DNA of 64,000 nt, taken from positions 26,930 through 90,929 of the forward strand of contig JAENRP010000142.1 in assembly GCA_024741835.1 (NCBI GenBank). The letters are read 5' to 3'. The notes beneath the pieces were generated by a model. The model did no database searches. It saw only the letters and a list, made by a program, of their open reading frames with translations, and was not told the origin of the DNA. Positions 45,200-59,199 of this stretch are shown here, one piece after another. The first letter of the stretch is position 1. The number at the start of each line of letters is the position of its first letter. Origin of the DNA: Diplocarpon mali (taxonomy: Eukaryota; Ascomycota; Leotiomycetes; Helotiales; Drepanopezizaceae). Made by a program: the position numbers and the translations under genes.

Positions 45200-46260
45200 A
45201 GGCCTCTTTTAAGGTTATTTTAGATCTACTTAAGTCGCTTATTTAGATTCTCTATATCTTAAACTATCGGATCCTAATGTTAGGCTATAGCTGATAAATC
45301 GAAGGAAGCTTCTAGCTGGCAGATTATAGCTAAATAAGCTCCTCTTACTCTCTACTCTAAGTATTATTGCTTATAGCCCTTTTGAGAAGTATCGACTAGT
45401 TTTAGCCTTTAGCCTTAGCCCTTTTATTATATATATATTATATTCCTTTCTTAGGAAATAATACACCTATTGAAAGCTAGTAATTCGGTGCTCGATAGGT
45501 ATTATATTAGCTTTATAAGGAATCCTACCCTTTTGATCTTATCCTCTTCCTTTTTTAAGAAGTCTGCTTCTCTAAGTATTAAAGTATTGTCTATTTATAT
45601 TCTTATTATATTAAAAAAGGGAGAAGTGCTTAAGGTTAATAATAGATAAGAGTTATAAGTTGAGTTGGTTATACTAAGATTGCTATAATAGTACTTATAG
45701 TAGGTGCTAAACTAGTGATTTCCTAATTTAGGAATGCTATAAAGCAGTAGTACTACTTTAAAGACTATACCTATAGGGAATAGCTTAGCGATATCTTATA
45801 AGGGAAATATAAATATATCGCATAGTAGCTTTAAAGCTACTTAGGTATACGCTTATATAATATCCTATAGGCTGAGAATGCCCTTTTTACCCTATTCTTT
45901 AAAGTATTCCTAGACTAATGCTAAAAGGCATACTAAAAGGCGTTAGCTTGCTTATTAGATCGTTGGAGATTGGGTAATTATACCTTCCTCCTTCTTACTA
46001 GTATTATTCTAAGCTTATACAACTAGGCGTAATTTCTTAAATAGGTGATCTATCTCCTTCCCCTTTATCTTATTAACTATTTTCAATTTGAAGATCCTTT
46101 TGCCTTTTATAGTAGGGTCATTTTTATTTATTAGTATAAATACCCTTCTGTTTATTAGCCCTTAGTACTCCTTTAGGCGAGATTGCTAGAAAGGGTGCCT
46201 AAAAGTGGTAATCTTGCCTTCTGCCTATAGCTTCTGTAACAGTTCCTAATTCCTATTCTC
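45200..46260 (-). pseudogene. Copia-1 reverse transcriptase
   Basis: The minus strand reads FKLKIVNKIKGKEIDHLFKK, then ITQSPTI--ASVQAF and DIIQAYT-VALKL, matching the 'SRLV.EIKG...KSRLV.QGYND ... TQSPTIQRASQR ... DITQAYTQS' blocks of a known fungal Copia clade. RIP stops throughout. Confidence 0.8.
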
Positions 46261-46499
46261 CTTCTCTATTAGAAATACCTCCGATTTAACTACGTATAGC
46301 TTATTATCTGCTCTAAAGGATATCTATATCTTAGCATTATAGTTGTTATCAATTATAGGAAGACTGGAAATAGGCTTAATAAAGGGAACCTCTACTCTTA
46401 GCGATTGCTTGCAGCTATTAAGTTGCGGCTTAACTAAGCGAGAGGGCTCTACTTCTTTATCGACATTGGTTGCGTTCTACTCTCTTTTAATAGTCGTTC

Positions 46500-47900
46500 G
46501 ATCCTTAGGTTTAATTCCTCTAGTTTCCTTTAGGCAGTTTTCTTTATTATCGATTTTAAATAGATATACGCTTATTAATCTAAAGTGCTTTATTCTACTG
46601 CCGATATTGACTATATAGGTTTCGTTCTCTAAGCCTAGGAACTCGAATAGGCCTATTTATCCTCCCTTCTTCTAATATACTAATACTAGGTCTTTTAGCC
46701 TTAAATTGTAGATATAAGTGGTTCTAGGGCCATTCCTTATACTTAAAGCATTATTAACCTTGCGAGTAGTATAGATCTTCCTAACTTCCTTTATAGCCTT
46801 TTTGATTATTACTACCCTTTATTCTATTAATGGATTTAGTAAATCTAATTCAATCAGCCTTAGATATGCCTTAAAAATAAGCAAAGTGGGAATCATCCTA
46901 TTAGGTCCTATTATATTATTAACTGCTTTAACAGCTATTTGCAGCCTTTTATCGTCGCTTAATTAGGGGTATTTAGCTATTATTATCTTAAAGGCATATC
47001 TTAAAGGGTAATAATACCATTCGACCTTGCCGATAGAGTAGTACGCCTCTATAGGAACCAGTTTAGGGATTATTCCTATAGATCTTAAAGAGCTTTTAAA
47101 CTCTACTAAGTTGAAGTTAGTACCGTAGTTATATACTATAAAATCAGAAGGTCTAATATACGTATCTAGCTAAGCTAATTTAAGGGCTCGAAATACTGCG
47201 TCGGCCGAATGTGCTCCTATTCCCTTTTGTAAGAACCTTGCGGCTCTAAATCCTATTGCTTTATCAACTATATAAAGGGCGTTCCTTCTACCGAACTAAG
47301 CAATATCAATATATATAGTATAATTAAAGTCGATATTATCTTATAGCTTAAATTGGAATCTATAAAGAGCGTTAGCGTAGAGTTAATAATATTAGTATAT
47401 TTCCCTTACTCTTGCTATAATACTAAAGTCGATATTATAACCGGCCTAGTTTAAGAGGTATTTAAAGCGTTTTACCAAAGGATATCTAAATCTTTTATAT
47501 AGCCTTCGGATCTCTATTTCTATTAAGTGGCATATATTGATTATACCCTTTGAAGTTATTAGAAGTTGCTCTATTATATTAAGTAAGAGCTATAGGTGCC
47601 TATATTTTCTAATAATTAAGTGTTTCTCCTTATTAATAATAAGCAAATTGCGCAGATTGTCGTATTTAGCTCCTATTTTATTAAGTTGTTATAAGCAGAC
47701 TAAAAATAGTATATCTGCCTTTATAATTAAGAACTCTATAGGGCCTGCTAGTATTCGAATAGTTGTCTTGCCGATTGCATTTTATAAACCTGCCTTAAAG
47801 GTAATTTTATGCTTTTCAGCGCTAAGTGGAGCTAGAACTGCGTCTTATATATTTTGCAGGGCTTTAAATTAGTTGATTCCTCTTATATTTTTATTTAAAG
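46500..47900 (-). pseudogene. Copia-1 integrase
   Basis: Core near 46.95-47.35 kb: NYTIYIDIA, VDKAIGFRAARFL, LDTYIRPSDFIVYNYGTNF and VPIEAYYSIGKVE, equal to the D-D-E core of fungal Copia integrase. The second catalytic Asp reads Asn. Confidence 0.8.
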
Positions 47901-47949
47901 CGCCTATATCGATTAGGAATCCTTAAAAGAATTGATCTATCTACTATAT

Positions 47950-50270
47950 TATAAATACCTTAGGGTCCGTTTGTATCGGTTTATTAACCCTTATTATTAA
48001 GAGGTATTTAGCCTTTTGCTTTTTAAGCTAGTTAAGTATAGTTCTTAAGTTATATTCCTAGTTAGAAGCTAGGAATATTATAGTAAAGTTAATATCACTA
48101 TCCTTAGGGTCGCTAATCGCTTAGTCCTCCTCTTTCAAAGACATTTCCTACTTATCCTTATTAGTCCTATTACCTTCCGAATATACTCTATTATCTTCTT
48201 AAGCTAGGTATACCTTATATATTTTATCTATTAGCTTATACCCTTCGGCTTATTAGCTTGCTATATAGCGAGACTTTTAAGCGGCTCTTTCTTCTTTTAA
48301 GTGCTTGCTACTATAGCAGTCCTTTTTCTGGCATATAATACACCTTATATAGCCTGGTTTCGATTAGAAGGTTATTCCTTTCTTATTACCCTAGGCAAAC
48401 TTCATCTTTCTATTCGAAAAGTGCGCTATAGATTGCCCTTGCTCCTCGGCTAAATAATATTAGGGTCTATTAGTAGCTGAACTAGGGTGCTAGGGTTTAG
48501 ATGGTCTGTCCTAAGCAACTACTCTTGCGCAAGCCCGTAGGCTATCTAATAGGATTAGGAACGTCGCTAGTGGCTTAAAAAGTGCTATTTAAAATAGCTG
48601 ATTCTTAGAAATACCTTATATAAGCCTATCTCTAATTGATCGATCGTTCCTTATACTAGCATATAAGCCTAATTGTAGGTTTTATAGCTCCTTAGTATAG
48701 TTTTTAAGTTAGGTTAGGATCGGTTTCTTCCTCTAATAGTCTTCTTATCGGAATAGGTCAAATATCAGCCGAAACCACCTCCTTAGGAATCTGCTACTTC
48801 TCTCTTCGGTCTTATAATTGGCCCGAATGGCCTCTACTAGCTTAGCAAACTTAAAGTTCTTATTTTATAAGTACCGATAGTAGTACGTCAAGGCCGAGTC
48901 TTATAGTATAGATGGAAAGGCTCTATATTATATGCTTTAATCTACTAAGGCTCTTTAGCATAAATCAGCAAATATATAAAGCTTCTTATTAAGGTAATCT
49001 TTCCCGCTTAAGTACTAAGTCTCTTTAGTATATATCTTACTTAAATTTATAAAGGTTTTAGCCTGATCTAAAGTCAAAGGTTTTATAATATACTAGGATA
49101 GTTAAGCGTTACTCTAATTAAGGTTTAGAAGCGCTCTTAAACCCCTCTTTATAGCAAAGGGTAGTAACGATCCGTCTCTTAATTGGATCGGCGGTATTAG
49201 TATCAGATTTAGGATCTTTAAGTATTGCAAAATTAAGGTCCGTCCTAATCAGGGTTAATAAGGTGTTCTTTTAAGGTTATACCATTCGGTTGTTTATCTT
49301 AGAGTATCTGCTTTATATAGGTTATCTTATAAAGTGTTATTATTATATCTAAGGTATCTTTGCTAAAGCGAGTCTTAGTATAGTATCTTCTGTTTAGCTA
49401 TAGTAACCCTTTGAGCAGGTGGCTTACTTATTCGCATAGACTTGGCAAATTCTGAAGTAGACCTTATTCTATATCTCGGAGATTGTACTATAACTGAGTT
49501 TAGTACTTCTTAGGTCTATAACTCTAGCTGGTCTTTTGACTACTTATTTCCTTCTTAGTGTACTATATCGAAAAGTGCCTAGCTGATTAAAACGCCCTTC
49601 TTATACTAAATATATATTCTATAGTACTAAAGGTTATCCCTTAAGCGTCGTCAAATGTCCTTATCTAGCGATTTAAAGTCGCTAACTATCTAATCTTAGA
49701 ATTCCTCTTAAAAGTCCTTAGTAAGGTATAGCCCTCTCCTTTTACTATCTTATAATATCTTTTAGAAGTTCTTTATATATTAATCCTTTAGTCTAAGGGC
49801 CTCTTCGCTAAGTTAATCCTCTTAAGGTCTTATATCCCTTTCAAGGTCCCTTAGTGTCTAGGGTTACTTTAGATTAAGCAGTATTAATAGTCTCCCCTCG
49901 ATCATTTCCTAATATTATCCGGATATTGCTCTACGCCTTAATAAGGTCCGAAAGAAGTCCGATATAGTCGTATTTTACGTATCGTTACGCTATTATCTAA
50001 TTATAGTTAAGATACCGATTGCACTCCGGTTTTGCCCTAATTATAATATATAATAGAACGTAGGTAGAAGAGGATAGTATCTACCTTTAAAGTAACAACT
50101 CTAGCTAAATTCGCATACCTTTCGCCTTTTCCCCTCTAATAGTAACTAATATTACTTTATACGTTTAAGTTGATATTTAAAGTAAGTCGGAAATACAATC
50201 AAGTACTTTTTAAAATCAAGAAAGAATTCTTTAGTTTAATAACCTTGCTATCTATAGTAAAGGTGCTACT
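47950..50270 (-). pseudogene. Copia-1 gag and protease region
   Basis: The zinc knuckle near 48.29-48.36 kb reads RCIICQKKDCYSSKHLKEER, equal to the 'CFVCKKEGCWSTNHTKEER' knuckle of this Copia clade. The remainder toward the LTR is Gag-like with many stops. The protease could not be delimited. Confidence 0.65.
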
Positions 50271-50279
50271 ACTAATTAG

Positions 50280-50578
50280 TATAGGTTCTATACTAGTAAT
50301 CGATATTTATATAAATATAATTAAATACTTATTATTAAAAAGAATCTATTATAATATCTATCTATCTCTATATAATTAAGATAGTACCTTTATACTTATA
50401 AATATCCTCCCTCCTATAGTCCCTTCTAGCTGCATATGAATATCCTTTTAAGGTCCTCCGGCTGAATAGCCGTCCTAAATACATACGAAACCCCTTATAT
50501 CGCATATGGTACAGCTGTGTAGGATGACCCTAGGAATAAGGGCAGCTTGCCTCCTGCATAGGAATCTGCGTACTAACA
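50280..50578 (-). repeat. Copia-1 5' LTR
   Basis: 299 bp. On the minus strand it starts TGTTAGTACGCAGATTCC, retaining the canonical TG end. Confidence 0.9.
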
Positions 50579-50583
50579 TAATT

Positions 50584-53500
50584 AAAAATAGGATTAAAAT
50601 AGAAGAAGATTAGAAAAACGAAAAGGCCTAAGAAAAGACTTTTACTTAAGCCTGCGAAAGTGCAACTTATTAAAGCTAGATCTTAACTCTTTAATAAAAG
50701 AGAAGCAATTCCTAACCTCTTATACTATTAGTATAAATGGACTTAAAGTATTATTATTAGCTTTAGCAGATACTAAAGCCCTTAGTTACCTGTTTTTAAA
50801 TCGTTCCCTTTCTATATATCTTTTAAAAGCGACTGGCTTTAAAATTCTTCCTCTTCCAGCCCCTATTCCTATCTATAGATTTTAAAATACCATTTGCGCA
50901 TAAGCTATATACTATATACGCTTTTATTTAATAATTAATAGAAGGCGTATCTACAACTACCCTTAGGTTATTCTGAACCTTAGCTAGTATAATGCTATTA
51001 TTAAAGTTAAATAGATACGCCGATTTTAATTTAAACTTAATCTAAAGGAAAACCAATTCATATAGCCTTTGTATTATCCCCTATCGCCCCATTTTATAAA
51101 GGAAATCCTCATTCGTCTTCTCCCTTCTAAAGGACTTCGAATCCGATCCGATTATTAAGCTAATATTAATTATAAGGAATAGGAAATAGCTATAAACAAA
51201 GCTCAATAGATCAATAGAAGACAGTCTTACGTTAATTTAATAGTCCTAGCTAAGCGCAAGATCCCTATTACTATTACTAGGCTAGTGCCCCTACTTATAA
51301 TTAAGCTAGATCTAAGAAAACATTCTAATACAAATCGACTATATTCTAACCCTATTCGCAAATGCCCTAAAGCTGCAGTTCCTATTTGCGAAATTAGCGC
51401 TAATACCTTTTATTATAATATAAAGTATAAGAAGACTAAGTTCTTTTAAACTAGTATTTATAAAGTAGATAAGATTCTAAAGGAAAGATATAAGCCTAAG
51501 AATCCTAATATTAAAAAGCTAATTAACAATCGACTCTTAAAATAGTACCGATCTTTAAAATAAGCCTTTTTAAAAAGAGATGCAGATACCCTCCCTTCCT
51601 ATTAGTACTACAATTATAAGATATAATTGAAAGGGCCTTTGCCTAACGCCTATTTGCCCTTCTATTATCAATCTACTAAAGAGCTTAAGGTTATAAAGGA
51701 GTACTTACTTAAGAATTTAGATAAAGGCTTTATTAAGATAAGTACTAGCCCCTTTGCTTTACTAGTACTATTTATAAAGAAGGCCGATAGTAGCCTCCGA
51801 TTTTGCATAGACTATCAGAAGTTAAATGCACTAACTTAAAAGGACGCTTACTTAATTCTAAGGATAAACGAGCTTTTAAGGCAAGTATCTAAAGCTAAGA
51901 TTTTTATAAAACTGGATATTCGAGCTACTTTCAATCGAATACAAATAGACCCCGAATTAGAGGAATATACCACCTTTCGAATAAGGTATAGATCTTATAA
52001 ATACAAGGTTCTTCTATTCGGCCTCTATAATAGACCTAGTACTTACTAGCAGTATATAAATAATATTCTTTTAAATTACTTAAATGATTTTTATATAGTA
52101 TATTTAAATAATATTTTAATTTACTTTAAAAATGTTAAAGAGCACTAGGGTTATATTAAAAAGGTGCTAAAATAACTCTTAAAGGCTGGCCTTTAAGCGG
52201 ATATTAAAAAGTGCGAATTCTATATTATTTATACTTAATATCTCAGATATATTCTAATAATATCTAAGATCGAACTAGACCTTAAAAAGGTCGAACTACT
52301 ATATAATTAAAAGTATTTAAAAACTATTATTAAAGTAAAGTCCTACTTAGGATTTTATAAGTTCTACTAATAATTTATTTGCAACTTTAAGCTAATTGCT
52401 AAACCCTTTTCTATTCTAACCTAATTAATAGTACCTTAGGATTAGATAGAAGAGTACCGAATCGCTTTTAAAGAGCTTTGCAAGCAGTTGCTCTCAATTT
52501 AGCAGATTTATTATTTTAACCCTAACTTGCTTATAAAGCTGGAAACTAATGCTTCTAATAGCATTATTACTAAAGTACTTTCTTAGTAATACTTCGATAA
52601 GCAATAGTACTTAATCGGCTTTTATTTGCATATACTCTTTAGCTATAAATTTAATTAAGAAATATATAATAAAGAACTCTTTACTATTATTAAATCTTAC
52701 TATAAATAGAGACCTAAGCTTATATCACTTAAAGAGTGAGTTAATATTTACTTAGATCACCGCTCCCTTAAGTACTTTATAACTATTAAGGTTCTAATTG
52801 TAAAATAGTACTAATAGATAGAATTTCTATCTAACTTCAATTTTCGAATCGTATATACTCTTAGTAAAGACAATCGGAAGGCTAATATTCTTAGCTACTA
52901 AGAGCAGGATATGCCGGTTTATAAATAAGCGAAGCTAGATAGCCGATCCTAAGTTTTGCTTTCCCTTGCTTAGTTAGACCTTTGAATCAATACCAAACTA
53001 GCTAACAAATTTCTTATCGAATCTACTAAAGGCACCTTTGCCTTAATATTAATTAATATTCCTAATTCAACCCTAAATCGACCTAAGGATTCCTTTAATT
53101 TAATTAAGAAACTTTATTAAAATAATTGTAAATCCTTTTAAGAGATTCGCGCCGACCTCCTTAAAAACTACTCTTTAAAAGACAGATTGCTTTACTTTAA
53201 AGAGCGTCTTTATATATACTATAATACTCCCTTATACACTCGTCTAATTTAAGAAGCTTATAATCAACCTTTAAGCGCGCACCTTAATAGCTTAAAGACC
53301 TATTAGCTACTTGCTCTTAAGTATTATTAAGTTAGAATAGGTTCAAACTATAAAAGATTTATTACAAACTATAGACCTTATCAATTCTTGCATTCGAAGA
53401 CAATTAAATAATAAAGCCTCTTATAGCCTCTCCCTATTCCTAACTATCCTATGCAGCACTTATATATAGATTTTAAGGATTTCCCTCTTAATAAGTACAG

Positions 53501-53806
53501 TTTTGATTAAATTCTGGTTTTTATAAACCGACTTAATAAGAGTGCTATTATAATCCCTTATTAAAAAGATATTGACACTTAAGGAACTGCCTGATTATTC
53601 ATTTAATAAATATATTAATTCAGCTATACTCTAAAGACAATTACCTTAGACCAAGGCCTTTAATTCGTCTCCTTATTTTAGAAAGAGTTCTACTATATTA
53701 TTAGTATTAAGATTAAACTCTCTATAGCATACTATAAGGAGACTAATGGCTAAATGGAGATTATAAACAAGTATATTGATTTAAAGCTATAGCCTTTTAT
53801 TAATTA
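50584..53806 (+). pseudogene. Gypsy B gag end, protease, RT, RNase H and start of integrase
   Basis: Colinear with copy A from 35.96 to 39.24 kb. The open piece 51627-51839 carries the RT blocks (TKELKVIKEYLLKNLDKGF, FCIDYQKLN). The RT box region reads YLNN, losing both Asp residues, so B is mutated further than A. Interrupted by Copia-2 inside integrase at AATTA. Confidence 0.85.
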
Positions 53807-54003
53807 TGTCGTGCAGAATAGGCGGAATCTCCACTTATTCTAAAGACTCTCCACGTGACTCTACTAAGTCATAGACTCTCCCTTTTCTTTCCGAAGTCTC
53901 CTTATCATATATACATTAGATAATAATACAATTAATCATCTTCTCCTACTTCTGCAAGCCTCTTAAGCGACCTAATAAAGGCCTTCTAGCCGACCGTACT
54001 ACA
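53807..54003 (+). repeat. Copia-2 5' LTR
   Basis: TGTCGTGCAGAATAGG...CGTACTACA. Little mutated: canonical TG and CA ends remain. Confidence 0.92.
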
Positions 54004-54029
54004 GTTATAAGCCCTATAAGCACTTTAAT

Positions 54030-55560
54030 ATGCTTTCTCTTTATATGCAACCGGCTAAAGGGCCCTTTAAGCTCTTGACCGACTTTCCGAGTATTTATAA
54101 TAACTCGAAGGACCTTTATTTTCAATTAATAAATCTCCATTTTCTAATCGAACCTTATTTGCAAACTCCATTTATATACCTAACCTTTTTCACTAGACTC
54201 TATTTAATATATCTAACGCTTTAAGCATCTTTAAGCCTTGCCTTAATACCTCTGCCTTTTAAGTGAAGTGATTTAGTAAATATATATTCTTTACTAAGCT
54301 CTATAATATTACTATTTTTACCGATCTAAGACTCCTATTTAAGTTAATCATAAAGACCGAGCCTTAAGCTCCCTTTATATAAGAGCTTAAGGAATTGGAA
54401 ACGGCTAACCTTTATATAGTATACGCAAGGTTATATAAAGAGTATATAGCGACTTTATCCGAATAGATTTATACCCGCTTTCCCCTAGGAGATCTATTAA
54501 AAGCTCCTCTTCTATAGGCTTCTTATAAAGATATTAAAGATAAATATAAAATCCTAATAAAGGAGCACCTTATGCATAAGGAGACTTAAAAGACCTAATA
54601 CAAATACTATAAACTACTATTAGAATAGGTCTTTAAGACTGTCGATAAAACGCTTCTAGCTTTTATAATAGCTTAAGTATAAATCCAAGCTAAGAAGCTC
54701 TCCTCTTTAATACCTAATAGAGATACTCCTATAAATAGAACTACTACTAATAACCTATATACTAATTTGGTAAACTAGTAACTCTTATTCTAAGGCCTAG
54801 TATCTATTTTAAAGCGTGATATTGCGCCTTCTGATAAGGCTATTTAGTCTCAAATAAGGCTTTAGTACTGCGATATACTACGCTAAGGCAAGACTAAGAG
54901 AACTAACACTTAGTAATAGATCTAGGAGTAGTAGGAGGCGTACTACCTAATAGAGCAATACAGTTTTCCTAAGATCAAAGGGAGACTAAGAGTAATTGAC
55001 TTTTTAGACTTAATTATAGTAAAGATTAATCTAAGTTAGGCGACTTACTTAAAGGAGGAAATAATTACTAATAAGCAAATAGGAACCTTATATAAGTATA
55101 ACCTAATACAGCTAAGCTGCGCCTTAATAGGTATTGAATCTAATAAAGCGATTGATAATAAAGGATTAGCAGTTTTTACTACTTAAGAGTCTCTCTTAGA
55201 TGCTGAAACCCCTTTGCAAGCTCTAGCGAGCAGCTCCTGAAATCGCTTCATAAGCTCTAAAAGGGAGATTAGGCTTAAGTGCCCTTGTAAAGGCTCTACT
55301 AACTACTATTAGAAGCCCTAGGACTATCGGAAACTATTATATGCTATAGATAGGCGTAAGGAAAATATAAAGGCTCTCCCTTTATAAGAGAAGGTCCTAC
55401 GAATATAAAAGGCGTTAAATGCAGGAGACTAGTTTAAGGGTCTCTAAGTATAGTTTAAGGAGAATGATATTATAGTAATAGCAATTGATAAATTTAAAGG
55501 AAAGGCTTTAGCCTTTAAGAAGGATGGTTTAAGCAAAAGGGAGAACTTACTAGTCTTTAT
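54030..55560 (+). pseudogene. Copia-2 gag
   Basis: Starts with an open 64-codon piece (MLSLYMQPAKGPFKLL). Near 55.28 kb a degenerate zinc knuckle reads CPCKGSTNYY-KP-DY, where His and the last Cys read Tyr or Asn. Stops fit Gln/Trp. Confidence 0.6.
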
Positions 55561-55639
55561 AGTAATAGATCCCTTTGCCTTTAATGCATTTAAAGAATCG
55601 TTTAATATCTACTACCTCTTTAAGCTAGAATGCCACCTA

Positions 55640-57100
55640 CTCTCCTTAAGTACGCTCCTTAATAGTTGCGCAGCTACTTATATCGTTAATTCAAAGGATT
55701 TACTTATCGCAGGCACCTTTAAGCCTTCTGGCGACTTATAGTAATATATTAAAGTAGGTACCTTAAGACTCCTAATTATTAGGAAAGGTAATAGATATAT
55801 AGCAGACTCTCTTCTATAGCATAATAGCTCTCCTATAGAGATAACGCTTTATAATATTGCTATTATAAAGGAGTTTACTATTAATATCATCTTAAAGAGG
55901 CTCCTTGCGGATAAGGGTTTTTAGTACTTTAAGGTAGACCTTACTTTGCGCTTTAAGAGTATTGCAGATTCTATAAAGCAAGCTTAGTTAAAGCGTTGCT
56001 ATAATCTTATTTTCTTTAAATATAAGCCTATCAACTATTTAGATCTCCTAAATATACTTTAATATAACTTCTCTGCTTTAATAGCATTCCTTATAGCTGA
56101 GACGACGCTTTATAATAGGTTTTAGTCTAGCTATACGCCTACTAGGGTGCGGGATGATAATATATATATATAGTACCTTTGCGCTGGCTACCTAGGCGTA
56201 AAGGCTCTTTAAGTGCTAGTCAAGTGCGCTAAGGGAGTAAAGATCAAGGGAATATAGAAGCTAAAGTGCCCTATATATATAGTAGCGTCTGCTAAGCAAG
56301 TTATTTCTTATACTACCTTTAAGAACCGATCTCTAAGGCCCTTTTTTAAGATCTTTTAGGATCTCTTTAACTTTCTAAACAACTTATATAATAGCTGCTT
56401 ATAGGTTCTTTTAATTAAGGACAAGTATAGTAGTATACTTTAGATATTCCTACTAAGATCGAAGGGCAGAAATGTGGTTATAGAGGTCCTTTAGGCCTTT
56501 AAAGCATAAGTGAAATGCTAATATAGGCTTTCTATTTGCAAAATTAGGTAAGATAATAATACTTTAATAATCTCCTTAAGGGAAGACTCTCTTATAGAGT
56601 ACTAGAGATAGGTAAAAGAGGAGGGAATCGATTTAGAACTTACTCCTGCCTATATATATTAACTTAATAGAGGCATAGAGCGAGTATAAGGGAGTTGATT
56701 AAACGCTTTATTAAGATGAGAATCCACGCTAGGCTTTTAGTAAGCCTTTGGCTAAAGGTTATAAAGGCTGCTATATACCTTTATAATATCTCCTTACTTG
56801 CTAGGAAGAAGATGATCTTATTAAGCGAGGCTCTTTATAATTGGTTTAAGTAGTATTTTCGATTCTATAAGCTGCTACTTATTAAGTAGATAACAGCAAG
56901 CTTAAAGCCTAACTAGAGTCGCATTTATATATATAGTGCTTGCGCATACCCTTTAATTAAGGAGAAGAAGGCAAAGAGGGACTGTCGAACCTTTAAAATT
57001 AAACTATAAGGGTACTTAAGTTACTTAATTAGATATATTACCTTTAATATTTATAGAATCTAAGTTCCTATACTCTAATAAGTAATAACAACTTATAATA
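55640..57100 (+). pseudogene. Copia-2 protease and integrase
   Basis: Near 55.66-55.75 kb: NSCAATYIVNSKDLL, matching the 'DSGATTHIVND' protease site. Integrase-like sequence follows to about 57.1 kb, including RNLYNSC-type linker and IKEKKAKRD blocks, too degraded to place each catalytic residue. Confidence 0.6.
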
Positions 57101-58079
57101 TCGAATTTGATAAGTCTTTCTTTTATAATTTAAAAGCTAAGCGCGCAAACCCTATATTATACTAAGAACTTAAGATAACCCTTTAATTGATTAAAGAGAG
57201 AGAGGGAGCTTAGGACACTAAGTTCAAAGGCATTTTTAAAGAATCGGAGCTTATCGCAGGGCCGAATGCAATCGCTATAGAAGAAGCCGCTATATAAGAA
57301 GAGCCTATATTATAGACTGATGCTACTTTATAGCCTTTAACTAATAATATAAAAGGCCTTAACTTAAATCCAAATTTTTTAAAAGACCTGCTTAAAAACT
57401 CAAGGGTAAAAGCAAGTGAACTAGAAGCCACTTCGCTAGTCTTTAAGAAGGCAAATAGCAACTAAAGCTTAAGGGTAATAATTCCTTATAAAGGCCCTAT
57501 TGAAGAAGGAACTATAGACGACTTTAAGGGAGTCTTTAAAGACGAGTTCTATAAAGCGATCGGCAGATCTTTAGCCGCTATTCTATATAAGAATAGAGAT
57601 AGCTTAAGGGCTTTAAGATAAAGTCTTTAATTATAAAGGTAGGCCTTAGTAAATTCTAATAAAAGGCTAAAGGCACTACTACTAAGATCTAAGAGGAGCT
57701 TTAATAGTCTTATAAAAAGTAACTTAGTAAGAGGAGCGGGCCTTAATAATATAATACCTTAAGTTATAATACTAGCTTAAAGACTATAGGCTTAGGAGAT
57801 AGAGCTACCTAGACTCTTAAAGGAACCTCTAATAATAATAAAAATAAAGGAGGAGACTTATAGAGAAAAGCGCAAAAAGGAACTCCCTTTTCCTAGGTAA
57901 AAGAGGATAAGACGCTTAAGCATTAAGTAATAAGAGACTTTAAAAGTATATACTACTGCTTTAAAGTATATACTCTTTTAAAGTAATATTAATTTACCTT
58001 ACTCCTTATATATATAAGAGTTTATATCGACCTTTTAAGCAAACGAATAGATAAAGGAGAATAAGAAGGACTATCTAAT

Positions 58080-59080
58080 AGTTTATACAATTATTAAAGC
58101 TGCAGTTAATAATTGGGCAAAGGATAGAGCGTAGTCTCTTAACCGCCTATAGTACTAAGGCTCTCTACTAAAGCCTTTAAAAAGATGGCTAGACCTAGAG
58201 AAGTACCCTTTTAGCAAATAATTTAAAGAAGGAGGGCGCTAGGAGATTAAGAATCTAGAATCTCAAAGTTGTTAAAGAATTATGCGAAAGGACTACTCAA
58301 AGCCCCTACTAATACTATTAAAATGGGTTTTTACCTATAAGGTTAATAGCTCTAGCGAGCTTCTAAAGTGCCGATTATAGCTAATTATATAAGGAGATCT
58401 CTAAGATAAAGCTTTAATTTTCTCAACCTACGCAGCCACTCTTATAGCAAGGTCTTTTAAAGTACTAATAGCACTTATTATATATTTCGATATAAAAGTA
58501 AAGCAGTTCGACGTTATTAACGCATTTGTCAATACTCTTAAAGACCTAAGGAGTACTCTAGTCATATACTTCCTACCAGATGGCTTTAAGCGCCTTAATA
58601 TAGTAGTAGAACTGGACTGCGCGCTCTATAGGCTAAAAGACTCTCTGGCGCTATAGTATAAGAACTTCGCAGGAACGCTTAAGGGCCTTTAACTTAAGCT
58701 ACTAAGCGAGAAGCCTTATATTTTTATAATAAAAGATTATATAATCTTTATAGCGTTTTATATTAATAATATTCAAGTATTATATAAGGCCTTTAACCTA
58801 GATCGGGCGACTCGTCTAATTAAAGACCTAAAGAGGGCATACGAGCTTACTATTATAAGAAATATCTTCTAATTCCTTAAAGTAAGGATTATTTAAGATA
58901 AGAAGGTAAAGAGGATCTCTTTAGTTTATAATACCTATATTAAGAAGATCGCTTAAAAGTTCGGAGCTAATATAGGGAAAGTGCCTAGTACTCTACTATT
59001 AAAAAAGGAGTTTATTAAAAACTTAAGGCAAGCTTCCTTAAAAAAGGTAAAGGAGTATTAAAAGAAAATAAGCTCTATTC
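58080..59080 (+). pseudogene. Copia-2 reverse transcriptase
   Basis: Clear blocks: IKVKQFDVINAFVNTLKD, VIYFLPDGFKR and ELDCALYRLKDSL-L-YKNF, equal to 'QYDVVNAFVNA ... MPDGYK ... L.RALYGLKQSPLLWY'. Confidence 0.85.
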
Positions 59081-59199
59081 TCTATATAGTAATTATAATA
59101 TACCTAGATATTGCGTTTATAGTCTCCTAACTATCTTTCTTCTTAACTAATCTAAGCTTTAAGCACCTCTTAGCTATAGACTAGACGCTTTAATACCTA

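Larger units (their letters stand above)
42524..50578 (-). mobile_element. Copia-1, complete nested Ty1/copia element
   Basis: 8055 bp, transcribed leftward. LTRs of 299 bp each at 42524-42822 and 50280-50578. The target duplication TAATT at 42519-42523 and 50579-50583 is exact, and joining the flanks restores the Gypsy sequence seen in copy A. The right-hand LTR keeps the canonical TGTTAGTACGCAG start; the left-hand one reads TATTAG. All frames are RIP-ruined. Confidence 0.93.
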
